A stretch of DNA of 64,000 nt, taken from positions 2,976,001 to 3,040,000 of the forward strand of contig NZ_LT906483.1 of the NCBI RefSeq assembly GCF_900187065.1, read 5' to 3'. Positions 46,187 to 57,445 of the stretch are shown here, one piece after another. Position numbers and translations under genes: made by a program. This DNA comes from Mycolicibacterium thermoresistibile. Its GTDB lineage: Bacteria; Actinomycetota; Actinomycetes; Mycobacteriales; Mycobacteriaceae. Numbering within the stretch: the stretch's first letter is position 1; every line of letters starts with the position of its first letter. The notes under the pieces were generated by a model. It was not told the origin of the DNA. It worked only from the letters and a program-made list of their open reading frames with translations, and searched no databases.

Positions 46187-46227
46187 CCGTCCGCCTACCC
46201 ACGAGGCGGCGGACGGCGGGCGGACGG
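46187..46227 (-). terminator. Terminator-like hairpin after ndk with a duplicated arm
   Basis: CCGTCCGCC (46187-46195) pairs perfectly with GGCGGACGG at 46208-46216. A second copy of that arm lies at 46219-46227, immediately beyond the ndk stop. Either can form the stem. Confidence 0.6.
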
Positions 46228-46230
46228 TTG

Positions 46231-46641
46231 TCAGCGACCGGGGAACCAGAGTTCGATCTCGCGGGCGGCCGACTCGGGCGAATCCGAGCCGTGCACCAGG
46301 TTGAACTGGGTCTCCAGACCGAAATCCCCGCGGATGGTGCCGGGCGTCGCCTTCTCGACCGGATCGGTCCCGCCGGCGAGTTGCCGGAACGCCGCGATCG
46401 CCCGCGGCCCCTCCACGATGGCGGCCACCACCGGTCCCGACGTGATGAACTCCAGCAGGGAGTCGAAGAACGGCTTCCCGTCGTGCTCGGCGTAGTGGCG
46501 ACGAGCCAGCTCGTCACTGACGGTCCGCAGCTCCAGCGCCGCGATGGTCAGACCTTTGCGTTCGATTCGGCTGAGGATTTCGCCCACCAGGCGCCGTTGC
46601 ACACCGTCCGGTTTGATCAAGACGAGGGTTCGCTCAGTCAC
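46231..46641 (-). CDS. ndk: Nucleoside diphosphate kinase
   Basis: 136 aa, the standard length. The phospho-histidine is His117 in [11 protein letters not shown] 46641 begins [13 protein letters not shown], 17 nt after the upstream membrane gene. Last of folC-DUF4233-ndk. Confidence 0.96.
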   Translation of the reverse strand: MTERTLVLIKPDGVQRRLVGEILSRIERKGLTIAALELRTVSDELARRHYAEHDGKPFFDSLLEFITSGPVVAAIVEGPRAIAAFRQLAGGTDPVEKATPGTIRGDFGLETQFNLVHGSDSPESAAREIELWFPGR

Positions 46642-46658
46642 GGCGCTCAGCGTACCGG

Positions 46659-47051
46659 TCACTCCTCGCCGGCCTGTTGCCCAGGGAGCTCTCCGCGCGC
46701 CTCCCGGCGTTTGACCTCGGCGCGCAAGTAGGCGATGAACAGCCACACGGCCAGGAACAACACCCCCACGAAGCCGATCGCGCCGTGCACCAGCACGCCC
46801 GCGATGACCACGAACTGCATCGCGATGTTCACCCAGAGCGCCCACGGGCGGCCCTGCACACCGGCCAACGCCACCAGCGCCAGGGTCAGCGCGACGACGA
46901 AGCCGCCGCCGGTCGCGGTGAAGCCGTTTTGAGCCTGCACCACCACCGGCAGGGCGAGCACCATCACGATCGCCTCGAGCAGCAGTGTTCCGGCCATCAC
47001 CCCGCGGAAGCTGCGCCACGGATCCGGGCGGCGCGCAGGTTGTTCACTCAT
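46659..47051 (-). CDS. DUF4233 membrane protein (Rv2446c homologue)
   Basis: 130 aa with three or four hydrophobic spans ([65 protein letters not shown]). Conserved between folC and ndk across actinobacteria; function unknown. Positive charges at both ends put both termini in the cytoplasm. Confidence 0.85.
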   Translation of the reverse strand: MSEQPARRPDPWRSFRGVMAGTLLLEAIVMVLALPVVVQAQNGFTATGGGFVVALTLALVALAGVQGRPWALWVNIAMQFVVIAGVLVHGAIGFVGVLFLAVWLFIAYLRAEVKRREARGELPGQQAGEE

Positions 47052-47059
47052 AGGCTACC

Positions 47060-47103
47060 TTTTCGGGCTTTTCGGGCTCTTCGGCTTTTCGGGCTATTTC
47101 GGG
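47060..47103. repeat. Five degenerate 9-bp repeats between folC and the DUF4233 gene
   Basis: Units TTTTCGGGC at 47060, 47069 and 47086, with variants TCTTCGGC (47078) and TATTTCGGG (47095). They fill the 82-nt gap just before the DUF4233 ATG. On the transcribed strand they read GCCCGAAAA. The local A/T runs are unusual for the window. Confidence 0.75.
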
Positions 47104-47133
47104 TCGTCGTCGGTCACGCCGTCGGGCAGGCGG

Positions 47134-48561
47134 TCACTGGGGTTCCTTGCCGAACAGCGAGCGGGCCGCGCCCGCCGTCACCACCGAACCGGTGAACACG
47201 ATGCCGCTCCCGGAGAAGCCTTCGCCTTCCATTCCGGCGTCCTCGACCAGGGCGGTGGCGGTCTCGATGGCGTCGGCGAGGGTGTCGGCGGTCAGCACGC
47301 GCTCCTCGCCGAACCGCTCTTCGGCCCGCGCGGCCAGCACCGGGATCTCCAGAGCGCGTGGCGAGCCGTTGTGGGTGATGATGATCTGGTCGAACACCGG
47401 TTCCAGGGCCGCGAGGATGCCGTCCACATCTTTGCCGGCGAGCACCGACACCACCCCGACCAGGAACCGGAAATCGAACTCCGACTGCAGCGTCTCGGCC
47501 AGCGCGGCCGCCCCGGCGGGGTTGTGTGCGGCGTCGACGAACACCGTCGGCGCCGAGCGCACCCGCTCCATCCGGCCGGGATTGATCACCGAGGCGAAAC
47601 CCTCCCGCACCGCGTCGACGTCGAGTTGCCGTTGGGCGCCCGCGCCGAAGAACGCCTCGACGGCGGCCAGTGCCAGGGCGGCGTTGTGTGCCTGATGTTC
47701 GCCGTGCAGCGGCAGAAAGATCTCCGAATAGATGCCGCCGAGGCCCCGCAGCTCCAGCATCTGACCGCCGACGGCCACCTGACGCCCGATCACCGCGAAC
47801 TCCGCGTCCGCCCGGGCGACCACGGCGTCGGCGCGGACCGCCTCCCGCAAGATCGCCTCCATCGCCTCCGGGGGCTGCCGCCCGATCACCGCCACCGTGC
47901 TCGGGTCGGTGCCTTCGGGGACCAGTCCGGGATCCTGCCGGGTGATGATCCCCGCCTTCTCGGCGGCGATCTCGGCCACGGTGTCGCCGAGGTAGTCGGT
48001 GTGGTCGACGCCGATCGGGGTGATCACCGCGACCGGGGCGTTGACGATGTTGGTCGCGTCCCACCGCCCGCCCATGCCGACCTCGACCACGGCGACGTCC
48101 ACCGGGGCGTCGGCGAACGCGGCGAACGCCATCGCGGTGACCACCTCGAATTTGCTGAGAGCGGGCCCGCCGGCGGCCTGGGACTGTTTGTCGACCAGTT
48201 CGACGAACGGTTCGATCTCGCGGTACACCTCGACGTATCGGGCCGGGCTGATCGGCTCGCCGTCGATGGCGATGCGTTCCACCGCCGACTGCAGGTGCGG
48301 GCTGGTGGTTCGGCCGGTGCGGCGGTGCAGGGCCCGCAGCAGGGCGTCGACCATCCGGGCAACCGAGGTCTTGCCGTTCGTTCCGGCGATGTGAATGGTC
48401 GGATAGCCACGTTGCGGCGATCCCAGCATCTCCATCAGCGCCGCGATCCGCGCGGTACTGGGATCCAGCTTCGTCTCCGGCCACCGCTGGTCCAGCAGGT
48501 GTTCGACCTGCAGTAGGGCTGCGATCTCATCCGGCGTCGGTGCGGGCTGCGTCATCTCCAT
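47134..48561 (-). CDS. folC: Folylpolyglutamate/dihydrofolate synthase
   Basis: 475 aa. ATP-binding loop GTNGKTSVARM near residue 60, TTSPHLQ, EVGMGGRWDATN and GVDHTDYLG are the FolC signatures, followed by the C-terminal domain with VDAAHNPAGA. Adds glutamates to folates; often bifunctional. 34 nt downstream of valS. Confidence 0.94.
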   Translation of the reverse strand: MEMTQPAPTPDEIAALLQVEHLLDQRWPETKLDPSTARIAALMEMLGSPQRGYPTIHIAGTNGKTSVARMVDALLRALHRRTGRTTSPHLQSAVERIAIDGEPISPARYVEVYREIEPFVELVDKQSQAAGGPALSKFEVVTAMAFAAFADAPVDVAVVEVGMGGRWDATNIVNAPVAVITPIGVDHTDYLGDTVAEIAAEKAGIITRQDPGLVPEGTDPSTVAVIGRQPPEAMEAILREAVRADAVVARADAEFAVIGRQVAVGGQMLELRGLGGIYSEIFLPLHGEHQAHNAALALAAVEAFFGAGAQRQLDVDAVREGFASVINPGRMERVRSAPTVFVDAAHNPAGAAALAETLQSEFDFRFLVGVVSVLAGKDVDGILAALEPVFDQIIITHNGSPRALEIPVLAARAEERFGEERVLTADTLADAIETATALVEDAGMEGEGFSGSGIVFTGSVVTAGAARSLFGKEPQ

Positions 48562-48595
48562 GCCATTTCAGCAACGCCCGGTCGGCTTCGCCACG

Positions 48596-51271
48596 TCAGC
48601 TGTCTTTCAGCGCGGCCAGCCGCGCCGTGAGCCGGTCCACTTCCTCGGCGGCCAACCGCTGCCGGTTGCGGATCTTCTCCACCACCTCGGCGGGCGCCTT
48701 GGCCAAGAACGCCTCGTTCTCCAGTTTCTTGGACGTGCTCTCCAACTCCCTACGGGCGGCGGCCAGGTCCTTCTCCGTGCGGCGCCGCTCGGCCTCCACG
48801 TCGACGCTGCCGCGGGTGTCCAGTTCGACCACCACGGTGCCCTTGGACAGCCGGACCTCCAGCGCCGCTGACGGGTTGAAGTCCGCCCCGGCGTCGGTGA
48901 GCCAGGCCAGCGCCCGGATCGCCGGCAGCTGGGCCTGCAGATCGGCGCCGGGGATGTCCGACAGCCGGGCCGGGACCTTCTGCCGGTCGGCCAGACCTTG
49001 ATCGCTGCGGAACCGGCGAACCTCGGTGATCAGCCGCTGCATATCGGCGACACGTTGCGCCGCAATGGAATCCAGCGAGAATCCGGACGGTTGCGGCCAC
49101 TTGGCGATGACCAGCGACTCACCGTCGGTCAACGTCTTCCACAGCTTCTCGGTGACGAACGGCATCACCGGATGCAGCAGTTTCAGCAGGGTGTCCAGCA
49201 CCGCCGCGAGAACCGCGGTGGTATGTGAAATCCCTTCGGACAACTGGACTTTGGCCAGCTCAACATACCAGTCGCAGAACTCGTCCCAGGCGAAGTGGTA
49301 CAGCGTCTCGCAGGCCCGGCTGAACTCGTAGCTGTCGAAGGCCGAGTCGACCTCGGTGCGCACCTCCTCCAGCCGACCCAGGATCCAGCGGTCGGCGTCG
49401 GTCAGCTCGGCGGCGTCCGGCAGCGGCGCCGGTGCGGCGCCGTTGAGCAGCGCGAACCGGGTCGCGTTGAACAGCTTCGTGACGAAGTTCCGCGACGCGC
49501 GGGCGTGGTCGTCGCCGATCGACAGGTCGCTGCCCGGGCTGGCGCCCCGGGCCAGGGTGAACCGCAACGCGTCGGCGCCGTAGGTCTGGACCCAGTCCAG
49601 CGGGTCGATGCCGTTGCCCGCCGACTTGCTCATCTTGCGCCCGTGCTTGTCCCGGATCAGCCCGTGCAGGAACACATTCCGGAACGGCACCTGCGGCCCG
49701 CGGGCACCGTCGAGGGTGATGGCCGGATGATCGCCGACGAATGTGCCGAACATCATCATCCGGGCCACCCAGAAGAACAGGATGTCGTAACCCGTGACCA
49801 GCACATCGGTGGGATAGAACTTGGCCAGCTCGGGGGTGTGGTCCGGCCAGCCCATGGTGGAGAACGGCCACAGCGCCGACGAGAACCAGGTGTCCAGCAC
49901 GTCGGGATCCTGTTCCCAGCCCTCCGGCGGGGTCTCGTCCGGACCGACGCACACCTTCTCCCCGTTGGGGCCGTGCCAGATCGGGATGCGGTGGCCCCAC
50001 CACAGCTGCCGGGAGATGCACCAGTCGTGCATGTCGTCCACCCAGGCGAACCATCGGGGTTCCAGGCTCTTGGGATGAATCACGGTCTCGCCGTTGCGCA
50101 CCGCGTCACCGGCCGCCTTGGCCAGATCCGCCACCTTGACCCACCACTGCAGGCTCAGCCGCGGCTCGATCGGCTCACCGCTGCGTTCGGAGTGCCCGAC
50201 GCTGTGCACGTAGGGCCGCTTCTCCGCGACGATGCGGCCCTGCTCGGCCAGCGCCTCACGCACCTTGACCCGGGCCTCGAAGCGGTCCATACCGTCGAAC
50301 TGCGTTCCGGTGTCGGCGATCCGGCCGCGGGTGTCCATGATCGTGATCATCGGCAGCCCGTGCCGCATCCCGATCTCGAAGTCGTTCGGGTCGTGTGCGG
50401 GGGTGACCTTGACCGCACCGCTGCCGAACTCGGGGTCGACGTGTTCGTCGGCGACGATCACCAGCTCACGGTCCAGGAACGGATGCGGCAGGGTCTTTCC
50501 GACCAGGTGCTTGTAGCGCTCGTCCTCGGGATGGACCGCGATCGCGGTGTCACCGAGCATGGTCTCCAGCCGGGTCGTGGCGACCACGATGTGCGGCTCG
50601 TCGTCCGACATCGAGCCGTAGCGGAACGACACCAGCTCACCCTCGACGTCCTCGTATTTGACCTCGAGGTCGGAGATCGCGGTCTGGAGCACCGGCGACC
50701 AGTTGACCAGCCGTTCGGCCTGGTAGATCAGGCCGGCGTCGTAGAGCTGTTTGAAGATGGTGCGGACCGCGCGGGACAGGCCCTCGTCCATGGTGAACCG
50801 GTCCCGGCTCCAGTCCACCCCGTCGCCGAGACGGCGCATCTGGGCGCCGATGGTGCCACCGGACTGCCGCTTCCACTCCCACACCTTCTCGATGAACTTC
50901 TCCCGGCCCAGGTCCTCCTTGCGGATGCCCTGGGCGGCGAGTTGCTTCTCGACGACGGTCTGGGTGGCGATGCCGGCGTGGTCCATCCCCGGCAGCCACA
51001 GCACCTCGTAACCCTGCATGCGCTTACGCCGGGTCAGGGCGTCCATCAGGGTGTGGTCCAGCGCGTGGCCCATGTGCAGGCTGCCGGTGACGTTGGGGGG
51101 CGGCAGCACGATCGAGTACGACGGCTTGCTGCTCGACGGGTCGGCGGTGAAATACCCGGCGCGAACCCAGCCTTCGTACAGCTCCGTCTCCACGGCAGCG
51201 GGGTCCCAGGTCTTGGGCAGGGATTCCACTCCCGGACGGGGGGCCGGATTCGAGCTATTGGTCACTGCCAC
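48596..51271 (-). CDS. valS: Valyl-tRNA synthetase
   Basis: 891 aa class I synthetase. HMGH (in [15 protein letters not shown], near residue 68) and KMSKS (near 545) are intact, with the CP1 editing domain between. The C-terminal coiled-coil ([20 protein letters not shown]) binds tRNA. GTG start. No T-box-like leader: only 52 nt separate it from the upstream gene. Confidence 0.96.
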   Translation of the reverse strand: MAVTNSSNPAPRPGVESLPKTWDPAAVETELYEGWVRAGYFTADPSSSKPSYSIVLPPPNVTGSLHMGHALDHTLMDALTRRKRMQGYEVLWLPGMDHAGIATQTVVEKQLAAQGIRKEDLGREKFIEKVWEWKRQSGGTIGAQMRRLGDGVDWSRDRFTMDEGLSRAVRTIFKQLYDAGLIYQAERLVNWSPVLQTAISDLEVKYEDVEGELVSFRYGSMSDDEPHIVVATTRLETMLGDTAIAVHPEDERYKHLVGKTLPHPFLDRELVIVADEHVDPEFGSGAVKVTPAHDPNDFEIGMRHGLPMITIMDTRGRIADTGTQFDGMDRFEARVKVREALAEQGRIVAEKRPYVHSVGHSERSGEPIEPRLSLQWWVKVADLAKAAGDAVRNGETVIHPKSLEPRWFAWVDDMHDWCISRQLWWGHRIPIWHGPNGEKVCVGPDETPPEGWEQDPDVLDTWFSSALWPFSTMGWPDHTPELAKFYPTDVLVTGYDILFFWVARMMMFGTFVGDHPAITLDGARGPQVPFRNVFLHGLIRDKHGRKMSKSAGNGIDPLDWVQTYGADALRFTLARGASPGSDLSIGDDHARASRNFVTKLFNATRFALLNGAAPAPLPDAAELTDADRWILGRLEEVRTEVDSAFDSYEFSRACETLYHFAWDEFCDWYVELAKVQLSEGISHTTAVLAAVLDTLLKLLHPVMPFVTEKLWKTLTDGESLVIAKWPQPSGFSLDSIAAQRVADMQRLITEVRRFRSDQGLADRQKVPARLSDIPGADLQAQLPAIRALAWLTDAGADFNPSAALEVRLSKGTVVVELDTRGSVDVEAERRRTEKDLAAARRELESTSKKLENEAFLAKAPAEVVEKIRNRQRLAAEEVDRLTARLAALKDS

Positions 51272-51323
51272 ATTCTAGGAAGTCCGAAAGAGTGCCCGGC
51301 GGGCACGGTGGCCCGCCGCCGGT

Positions 51324-52580
51324 TCACGCCAGCCGCTCGACCGTCAGTGTGACGCCGGCCGCGGGCAGTCGGGTCAGCAGCACGTCCCCCATGGCGGCGG
51401 CCGGGGTCAGCACTCCGCGCAGATCGCTGAGTTTGTCGCGGTCCAGCGCCAGCGCCAGACCGCTCTCCCCGAGCAGCACCGACGTCGCCTGGTAGCCGGG
51501 ATCGCCCTGCTGGGACATGCGGGCGACATACCGGGCGCCGGTCGTGGTGGTGGTGTAGGTCTCGACGGTGTAGTGCCCGCGTTCCCGGGTCCGTTCGCTC
51601 GGGCCGGTGCCCGGTTTGGGCATCACCTTCTCGATCAGCCGGTCCGGCACCCGGTGGAAGAACCGGCTGCCCAGACCGAAGGCGGCGGCGTTGCCGGCGG
51701 TGGCCAGCGCCGCGGCCACCGGGGCGGCGATCGACTTGCCGAGGCTCATCTGCTCGGCGTACTCGAACCGCCGGCCGTAGGCGTAGTCGAGTAAAGCGTT
51801 GGTGCGCCGAACGATTCGGGTGTTGGCCACTGCCATCACGAACGCCCCGGTCCAGTAGCCCTCGAGTTCCGGAGCGATCTCCCCGCCGCGCCGCCACCGG
51901 ATGTCGGGTTGGCCGCCGAGTTCCGGTTCGGCCGCGCGGTCCGGGGACAGCGTGTACGGGTCGGTCATCAGCCGCCGCGCCTCCGGATCCTCCGATGCGG
52001 TGCGCATCACCTCCAACATCGACGCCGCGGTGCCGCCGGACACCCCGCCGGCGAAGCGGCGCACCACCAGATTGGTGTCGCCGAGCTCACCGGTGCCGTC
52101 CTCGACGGCACGCCGGTACAGCGCGTACACCGTGATGTCGGACGGGATCGAGTCGAATCCGCAGGAGTGCACGATCCGGGCCCCGTTGTCGGCGGCCTGC
52201 TTGTGGTACAGATCGATCGCGCGGCGGATGAACATGGTCTCGCCGGTCAGGTCGGCATAGTCGGTGCCGGCGACCGCGCAGGCCGCCACCAGCGGCATCC
52301 CGTATTTCGTGTAGGGCCCGACCGTGGTGACCACCACCTGGGTGCGCGACGCGAGCTCATCGAGGGTGGCCGGCTGGTCCGCGTCGGCGGTGAGCAGCGG
52401 CCAGGATGCCGCGGCCTCCCCCAGCGACTCGCGCACCGCCGCCAGCTTCTGCTCGGATCTGCCGGCCAGCGCGATCCGTGCCCCGACGCCGGCGCTCGCC
52501 AGGTAGCGGGCGGTGAGTTTCCCGACGAATCCGGTGGCTCCGTATAGGACGATGTCGAATTCCCGCTGCGCAGCTGTCAT
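51324..52580 (-). CDS. Saccharopine dehydrogenase-like / trans-acting enoyl reductase family protein
   Basis: 418 aa; Rv2449c homologue. Rossmann motif VLYGATGFVGKLTARYLA, then GPYTKYGMPLVAACA and HSCGFDSIPSD as in the mycobacterial trans-acting enoyl reductase Rv2953 and its paralogues. ATG 52580 chosen since the family starts just before FDIVLYGATG; an in-frame start at 52616 adds 12 poorly conserved residues. The lipid substrate is unknown; no polyketide synthase is nearby. Confidence 0.82.
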   Translation of the reverse strand: MTAAQREFDIVLYGATGFVGKLTARYLASAGVGARIALAGRSEQKLAAVRESLGEAAASWPLLTADADQPATLDELASRTQVVVTTVGPYTKYGMPLVAACAVAGTDYADLTGETMFIRRAIDLYHKQAADNGARIVHSCGFDSIPSDITVYALYRRAVEDGTGELGDTNLVVRRFAGGVSGGTAASMLEVMRTASEDPEARRLMTDPYTLSPDRAAEPELGGQPDIRWRRGGEIAPELEGYWTGAFVMAVANTRIVRRTNALLDYAYGRRFEYAEQMSLGKSIAAPVAAALATAGNAAAFGLGSRFFHRVPDRLIEKVMPKPGTGPSERTRERGHYTVETYTTTTTGARYVARMSQQGDPGYQATSVLLGESGLALALDRDKLSDLRGVLTPAAAMGDVLLTRLPAAGVTLTVERLA

Positions 52581-52658
52581 GGTTTTCGACGCTACCGGAG
52601 CAACCGCGGCCGGCACCGCCCGAATGGCGGCCGGAATCGCGGCCGGCGGCCGGGTCGG

Positions 52659-54680
52659 TCAGCCCAGGGTCTCCGGCGGCTCGACATCGCGGCCCAGCAC
52701 GTGCCGGGCCAGGAACGCGATCACCACCTGATACCACAGCTTGGCGTGTTGCGGCTTGAGCACCCAGTGGTTCTCGCTCGGGAAGTAGAGGAAGCGGTGC
52801 GGGCTGACACCGTCGGCGTCGGCGGCCGGCTTCGAGCGGTGCAGCAGGTCGTACCACAGCCGCAGAGCCTCGCCGATCGGGACGCGGTAGTCCTTGTCGC
52901 CGTGGATGACCAACATCGGGGTGGCGATGTTCGCGACGTGTCGATGCGGTGAGTTGCGTTCGGCCATCTGCGGTGTCATCTCCCGGCCCCACCAGTAGGC
53001 GCTGTCGGTGGTGCCGCCGAACTGGTCGAGCGCCCACAGGCCGGCGTGGGTGACGATGGCGTCGAACCGGTCGGTGTGCCCGGCGATCCAGTTGGCCATG
53101 TAGCCGCCGAAGGAGCCGCCCATCGCCGCGGTGCGGGTGCCGTCGATCCGCGGATCCGCCGTCGCCGCGTCGACCGCGGCGAGCAGATCGGTGTAGGGCT
53201 CGGCGCCCCAGGCACCCCATCCGCGCTGGATGAACTCCTGTCCGTATCCGGTCGACAGACCCGGATCGGGCAACAACACGGCGTACCCCTGCGCCGCCAG
53301 CAGCCACGGATTCCACCGCCAGTGCCAGGAGTTCCAGCTGCCCAGCGGGCCACCGTGGATCCACAGCAGCAGCGGCGCCGGGTCGTCGCGCTCGGGCAGC
53401 ACCAGCCAGGCTCGGATCGGGGTGCCGTCACCGGCGGACGCGACCAGTTCGGTGACGGTGCCGGGCAGGCGGGGACGGTCCACGCACGGGATCTCGGTGA
53501 CGGTGCCGTCCGGGTCGATCCGCACCGGATGGGGCGGTGCGGCGTAACTGCTGCGCAACGCGAAGATCACCCCGCCGGGCGCGGGGCACACATCGGTGTA
53601 GGCGTGATCGTCGTGGGTGAGCCGGGTGACGGCCCCGGTGTCCGGGTCGACCCGGAAGATCGGCCGCCGCCCGTGGTCGTCGGCGGTGACCAGCAGCGCC
53701 GTCCCGTCCACCGTCCAGCTCACCGTCTCGGGCCAGCGATCCCAGTCCTCGGTGAGCACCTGCGGTTCGGAGCCGAACCGCAGCCGGCAGAGGGTCACCC
53801 GCGGCGCGGTGTCCGGGGTGGGCAGGGTCTCGCGCAGGTACGCCACCGCGGTGCCGTCGGGTGAGATCGCAGGTGAACCGAGGTTCGCCTCCGGCTCGGA
53901 CAGCAGCGTGCTGCGCTCGCCGGTGGCGCGGTCGATGCGCACCAGCGTGACCCGGCGGGCCGCACCGGCTTCGGGCACCGCCCAGGTGGTGATGACGAAC
54001 CGGCCGTCGGCGCTGACGTCGAAGGCCACCTCCCGCAGTCCGTCGCCGGGTCGCGGCGACAGGTCCCGCGGGCCGTCGGCGTCGAGCAGATGCGGCTGAT
54101 CGGGTCCCAGGTCGTGGTCCCAGTGCCGCACCGGATAGCCGCTGTGCAGTATCGCCGTGATCTTGTTGTCCCGCCGCAACCCGCGTAGCCGGCGGTCGTC
54201 GTCGATGTCGGCGGCCGACGGCAGCATCGGCGCGGCAACCACGGTGGCCGGCGCGTTGCGGGCGGTGCGCACCGCGCTGATGGCGCCGGGCAGGGCCAGC
54301 TCGCTGACCGCTTCGCCGCCGACGGCCGGCAGCCGCCACAGCGTGACGGGCGGGTCGCCCTCGCTGCCCGCAGCGTCGGCACCGGCCCGGTTCTCACCGC
54401 CGGGTGCCGCCGGGAGGGGCCGAGCGGCCAGGAACAGCAGGTCGCCCTCGCCGGTGAACGCCGGGGAGCTCTCCCCCTTGGCGCCGCGCGTCAGCCGCCG
54501 CGCCGGTCGCTGCCCGGCCGGGTCGAGTTCCCACAGTGCGGTGACGAACGCGGTGCGGTCCGCGTCGAGTTCGGCGATGGTGGTCACCAGCCGGGAGCCG
54601 TCCGGTGCCACGGCCAACCCGGACACCCGTGGCACGGCGAGATAGTCGTCGAGGTCGTAGAACGGCGTCGGGGAGGTCAC
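52659..54680 (-). CDS. S9-family prolyl oligopeptidase-like peptidase
   Basis: 673 aa. The N-terminal beta-propeller (about 1-400) shows repeated SPDG blades, and the C-terminal alpha/beta hydrolase has the triad Ser in GGSFGGYM (near 523), Asp in HGDKDYRVP and His in SENHWV. No signal peptide. Acylaminoacyl-peptidase type; substrate unknown. No equivalent at this spot in M. tuberculosis. Confidence 0.85.
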   Translation of the reverse strand: MTSPTPFYDLDDYLAVPRVSGLAVAPDGSRLVTTIAELDADRTAFVTALWELDPAGQRPARRLTRGAKGESSPAFTGEGDLLFLAARPLPAAPGGENRAGADAAGSEGDPPVTLWRLPAVGGEAVSELALPGAISAVRTARNAPATVVAAPMLPSAADIDDDRRLRGLRRDNKITAILHSGYPVRHWDHDLGPDQPHLLDADGPRDLSPRPGDGLREVAFDVSADGRFVITTWAVPEAGAARRVTLVRIDRATGERSTLLSEPEANLGSPAISPDGTAVAYLRETLPTPDTAPRVTLCRLRFGSEPQVLTEDWDRWPETVSWTVDGTALLVTADDHGRRPIFRVDPDTGAVTRLTHDDHAYTDVCPAPGGVIFALRSSYAAPPHPVRIDPDGTVTEIPCVDRPRLPGTVTELVASAGDGTPIRAWLVLPERDDPAPLLLWIHGGPLGSWNSWHWRWNPWLLAAQGYAVLLPDPGLSTGYGQEFIQRGWGAWGAEPYTDLLAAVDAATADPRIDGTRTAAMGGSFGGYMANWIAGHTDRFDAIVTHAGLWALDQFGGTTDSAYWWGREMTPQMAERNSPHRHVANIATPMLVIHGDKDYRVPIGEALRLWYDLLHRSKPAADADGVSPHRFLYFPSENHWVLKPQHAKLWYQVVIAFLARHVLGRDVEPPETLG

Positions 54681-54776
54681 CTGTCTGTTGGTAGCACCCC
54701 GCTGTCGGCAGCACCAACGCCGCGTGCGCCGCGGCGCACCCCGGTTGGATTACCGGATGGTGTCGCGCGTGGCGGT

Positions 54777-55343
<567 letters not shown>

Positions 55344-55358
55344 TCACGTTCCCGCCGC

Positions 55359-55382
55359 GGTTACCCGGCATGTCGGGTGACC
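55359..55382 (-). promoter_or_regulatory. Hairpin in the rpfE 5' leader
   Basis: GGTTACCCG (55359-55367) and CGGGTGACC (55374-55382) form a 9-bp stem with one mismatch or wobble and a 6-nt loop, 67 nt before rpfE. It may influence stability or translation; no known riboswitch consensus was recognised. Confidence 0.45.
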
Positions 55383-55453
55383 CATCTCACTTCGTTACCA
55401 CCGAGGCGCAAGTTTTAGCCGATACTTATCTGACGTAAGAGTGTGATGAGAAA

Positions 55454-55493
55454 GATGAGGCGGCGCCGGGAAATTTCCCGACACCGCCTCATC
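55454..55493 (-). terminator. Strong intrinsic terminator after the second rpf gene
   Basis: GATGAGGCGG (55454-55463) pairs with CCGCCTCATC (55484-55493), and the inner palindrome CGGGAAATTTCCCG (55467-55480) extends it. It starts 16 nt past the rpf stop, and TTTCTC follows on the minus strand. The clearest terminator in the window; it should insulate the two rpf genes from each other. Confidence 0.78.
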
Positions 55494-55508
55494 GATGCTG
55501 AAGTTGTG

Positions 55509-56017
<509 letters not shown>

Positions 56018-56061
56018 TTCGTGGGTTTGAAGTTGTTTGCTCCTTTGCGAAGCCGCTGGGG

Positions 56062-56090
56062 ACGCTACAAAGGCTCGCGGCAATAGTCAC
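56062..56090 (-). promoter_or_regulatory. Promoter of the second rpf gene
   Basis: GTGACT (56090-56085), 17-bp spacer, TAGCGT (56067-56062) on the minus strand. The predicted start near 56055 gives a ~225-nt leader that includes the whole structured region. Confidence 0.6.
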
Positions 56091-56210
56091 GTCGGCCACG
56101 CGCCGATATCGGGCAGATAACGAAACAATCACGACGGCGACGCACAAATGTCTACGCAGGTCATACGCGCATTCGTCCGGACGTATAGCGGAAATGCAAT
56201 GAATTGTTTC

Positions 56211-56226
56211 TGTGAGTCAAATCACG
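56211..56226. promoter_or_regulatory. Crp-type binding site
   Basis: TGTGAGTCAAATCACG matches the mycobacterial Crp consensus TGTGA-N6-TCACA in 9 of 10 defined positions. It lies about 155 bp upstream of the predicted rpf transcription start. rpf genes are known Crp targets elsewhere, so control from here, perhaps at a more distal promoter, is plausible. Confidence 0.55.
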
Positions 56227-56828
56227 GGATTTTTGTGACCCCGACCACGAAAAATGCGCCCGAAAAATGTCTCCGACGAGGACTTTTCCGCCACGGCGGG
56301 CCGGAATCCCCCCTCGGTGGTGACTTTCGACCCCTGGTCGGGTGTGGATCGGTTCGCTACGGCCGGCCACCGACCGGGATGAGTGCAGTGTGGTGTTTCC
56401 GTTGCGCGGCAGACGAACACACCGTTGTCGGGAGGTGGGTCGGACCGGCCGCGGTGCGGCTCCCGATCCGGATACCCGGTTGGAACATGCTGGTGGTCAA
56501 GGGATCACGACACAATTGGCTGCCTCGAGCCCACCGGTCGACGGGCGGCCGGCCGGCGTTTGGGCAGGCCGGGTTCTGCAATTCCCCGCTGTCGTCGAGG
56601 CCCGCGGCGTACCGGAATCGGAAGAAAGCAGCAGGTCGGCCCGACTGGGATCGGTAGACGTCCGGCCGAGATTCTAAGGGTGCGAACGAGATTCGTACGA
56701 CGGTCGGCCAGAGCCATTTCCCGAGAACGTGGCCATTATCTCGATCACTTCAATCGAAAATCACGAAATGTTATCGACGCCGGATCGGCGAGGAATTTCT
56801 GAAATACGGCGGACATTTCGTGATTGAG
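56227..56828. other. 600-bp region without a recognisable gene
   Basis: Short ORFs on both strands lack Shine-Dalgarno sites, family resemblance and normal codon bias. The last 150 bp (56690-56828) are A/T-rich for this genome and may hold a promoter region. M. tuberculosis has the small genes Rv2451 and Rv2452c about here; no intact counterpart was identified. Confidence 0.5.
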
Positions 56829-57434
56829 TTAGCTCATCTCATTTGCTGGGCTGATCGTGGTGAGCGACTCGTACTCCGCCGGGGTGTTGACGTTGGTCAG
56901 AGCGCGTTGGGCGGGCAGCACGATCTGCTGGGTGTCCGACCGGGTGATCAACGCCTTCATGCTGCGCTCCCCCGCCTCGATCAGCCCGGTGATCCGGTCT
57001 GCCAGCGCGGTGCGGTAGATCCCGGCGAGGTACTGTTCCCGTCCGTCCCAGGGCAGGACGATCTCCACACCGGGAATCCGGGCGGCGGGCCCGGCGAGCG
57101 TGTCGATCACCTCGGGGGTCAGAAACGGCATGTCGACCGCGCAGACGAACGCCAGTTCACGGCCCGCTTCCGCGGCGGCTCGCAATCCCCGCCCGGTGGC
57201 CAGCAGTGGACCGACGCCCCGGAGCTCGTCGCGCAGCACCTCAGCGTCCAGCTCGGGCAGCGCCTGCCCCGGAGCGGCCACCACGAACACCGGCGAACAG
57301 CGAGCAGCGACCGCGTTGACGGTGCGCTCGACGAGCGTGCTGCCGTCGTAGACCAGGGTCGCCTTGTCGCGACCCATGCGACGCGAAGCCCCACCGGCCA
57401 GCACGACGGCGGCCAGTGGGGTTCGGGACGTCAC
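56829..57434 (-). CDS. mobA: Molybdenum cofactor guanylyltransferase
   Basis: 201 aa. Nucleotidyltransferase motif [17 protein letters not shown] at the N terminus and CAVDMPFL for Mg-GTP. Attaches GMP to molybdopterin. GTG start 11 nt after the korB stop; cotranscribed with korAB as in M. tuberculosis (Rv2453c). Confidence 0.92.
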   Translation of the reverse strand: MTSRTPLAAVVLAGGASRRMGRDKATLVYDGSTLVERTVNAVAARCSPVFVVAAPGQALPELDAEVLRDELRGVGPLLATGRGLRAAAEAGRELAFVCAVDMPFLTPEVIDTLAGPAARIPGVEIVLPWDGREQYLAGIYRTALADRITGLIEAGERSMKALITRSDTQQIVLPAQRALTNVNTPAEYESLTTISPANEMS

Positions 57435-57445
57435 GTCAGATCAAA

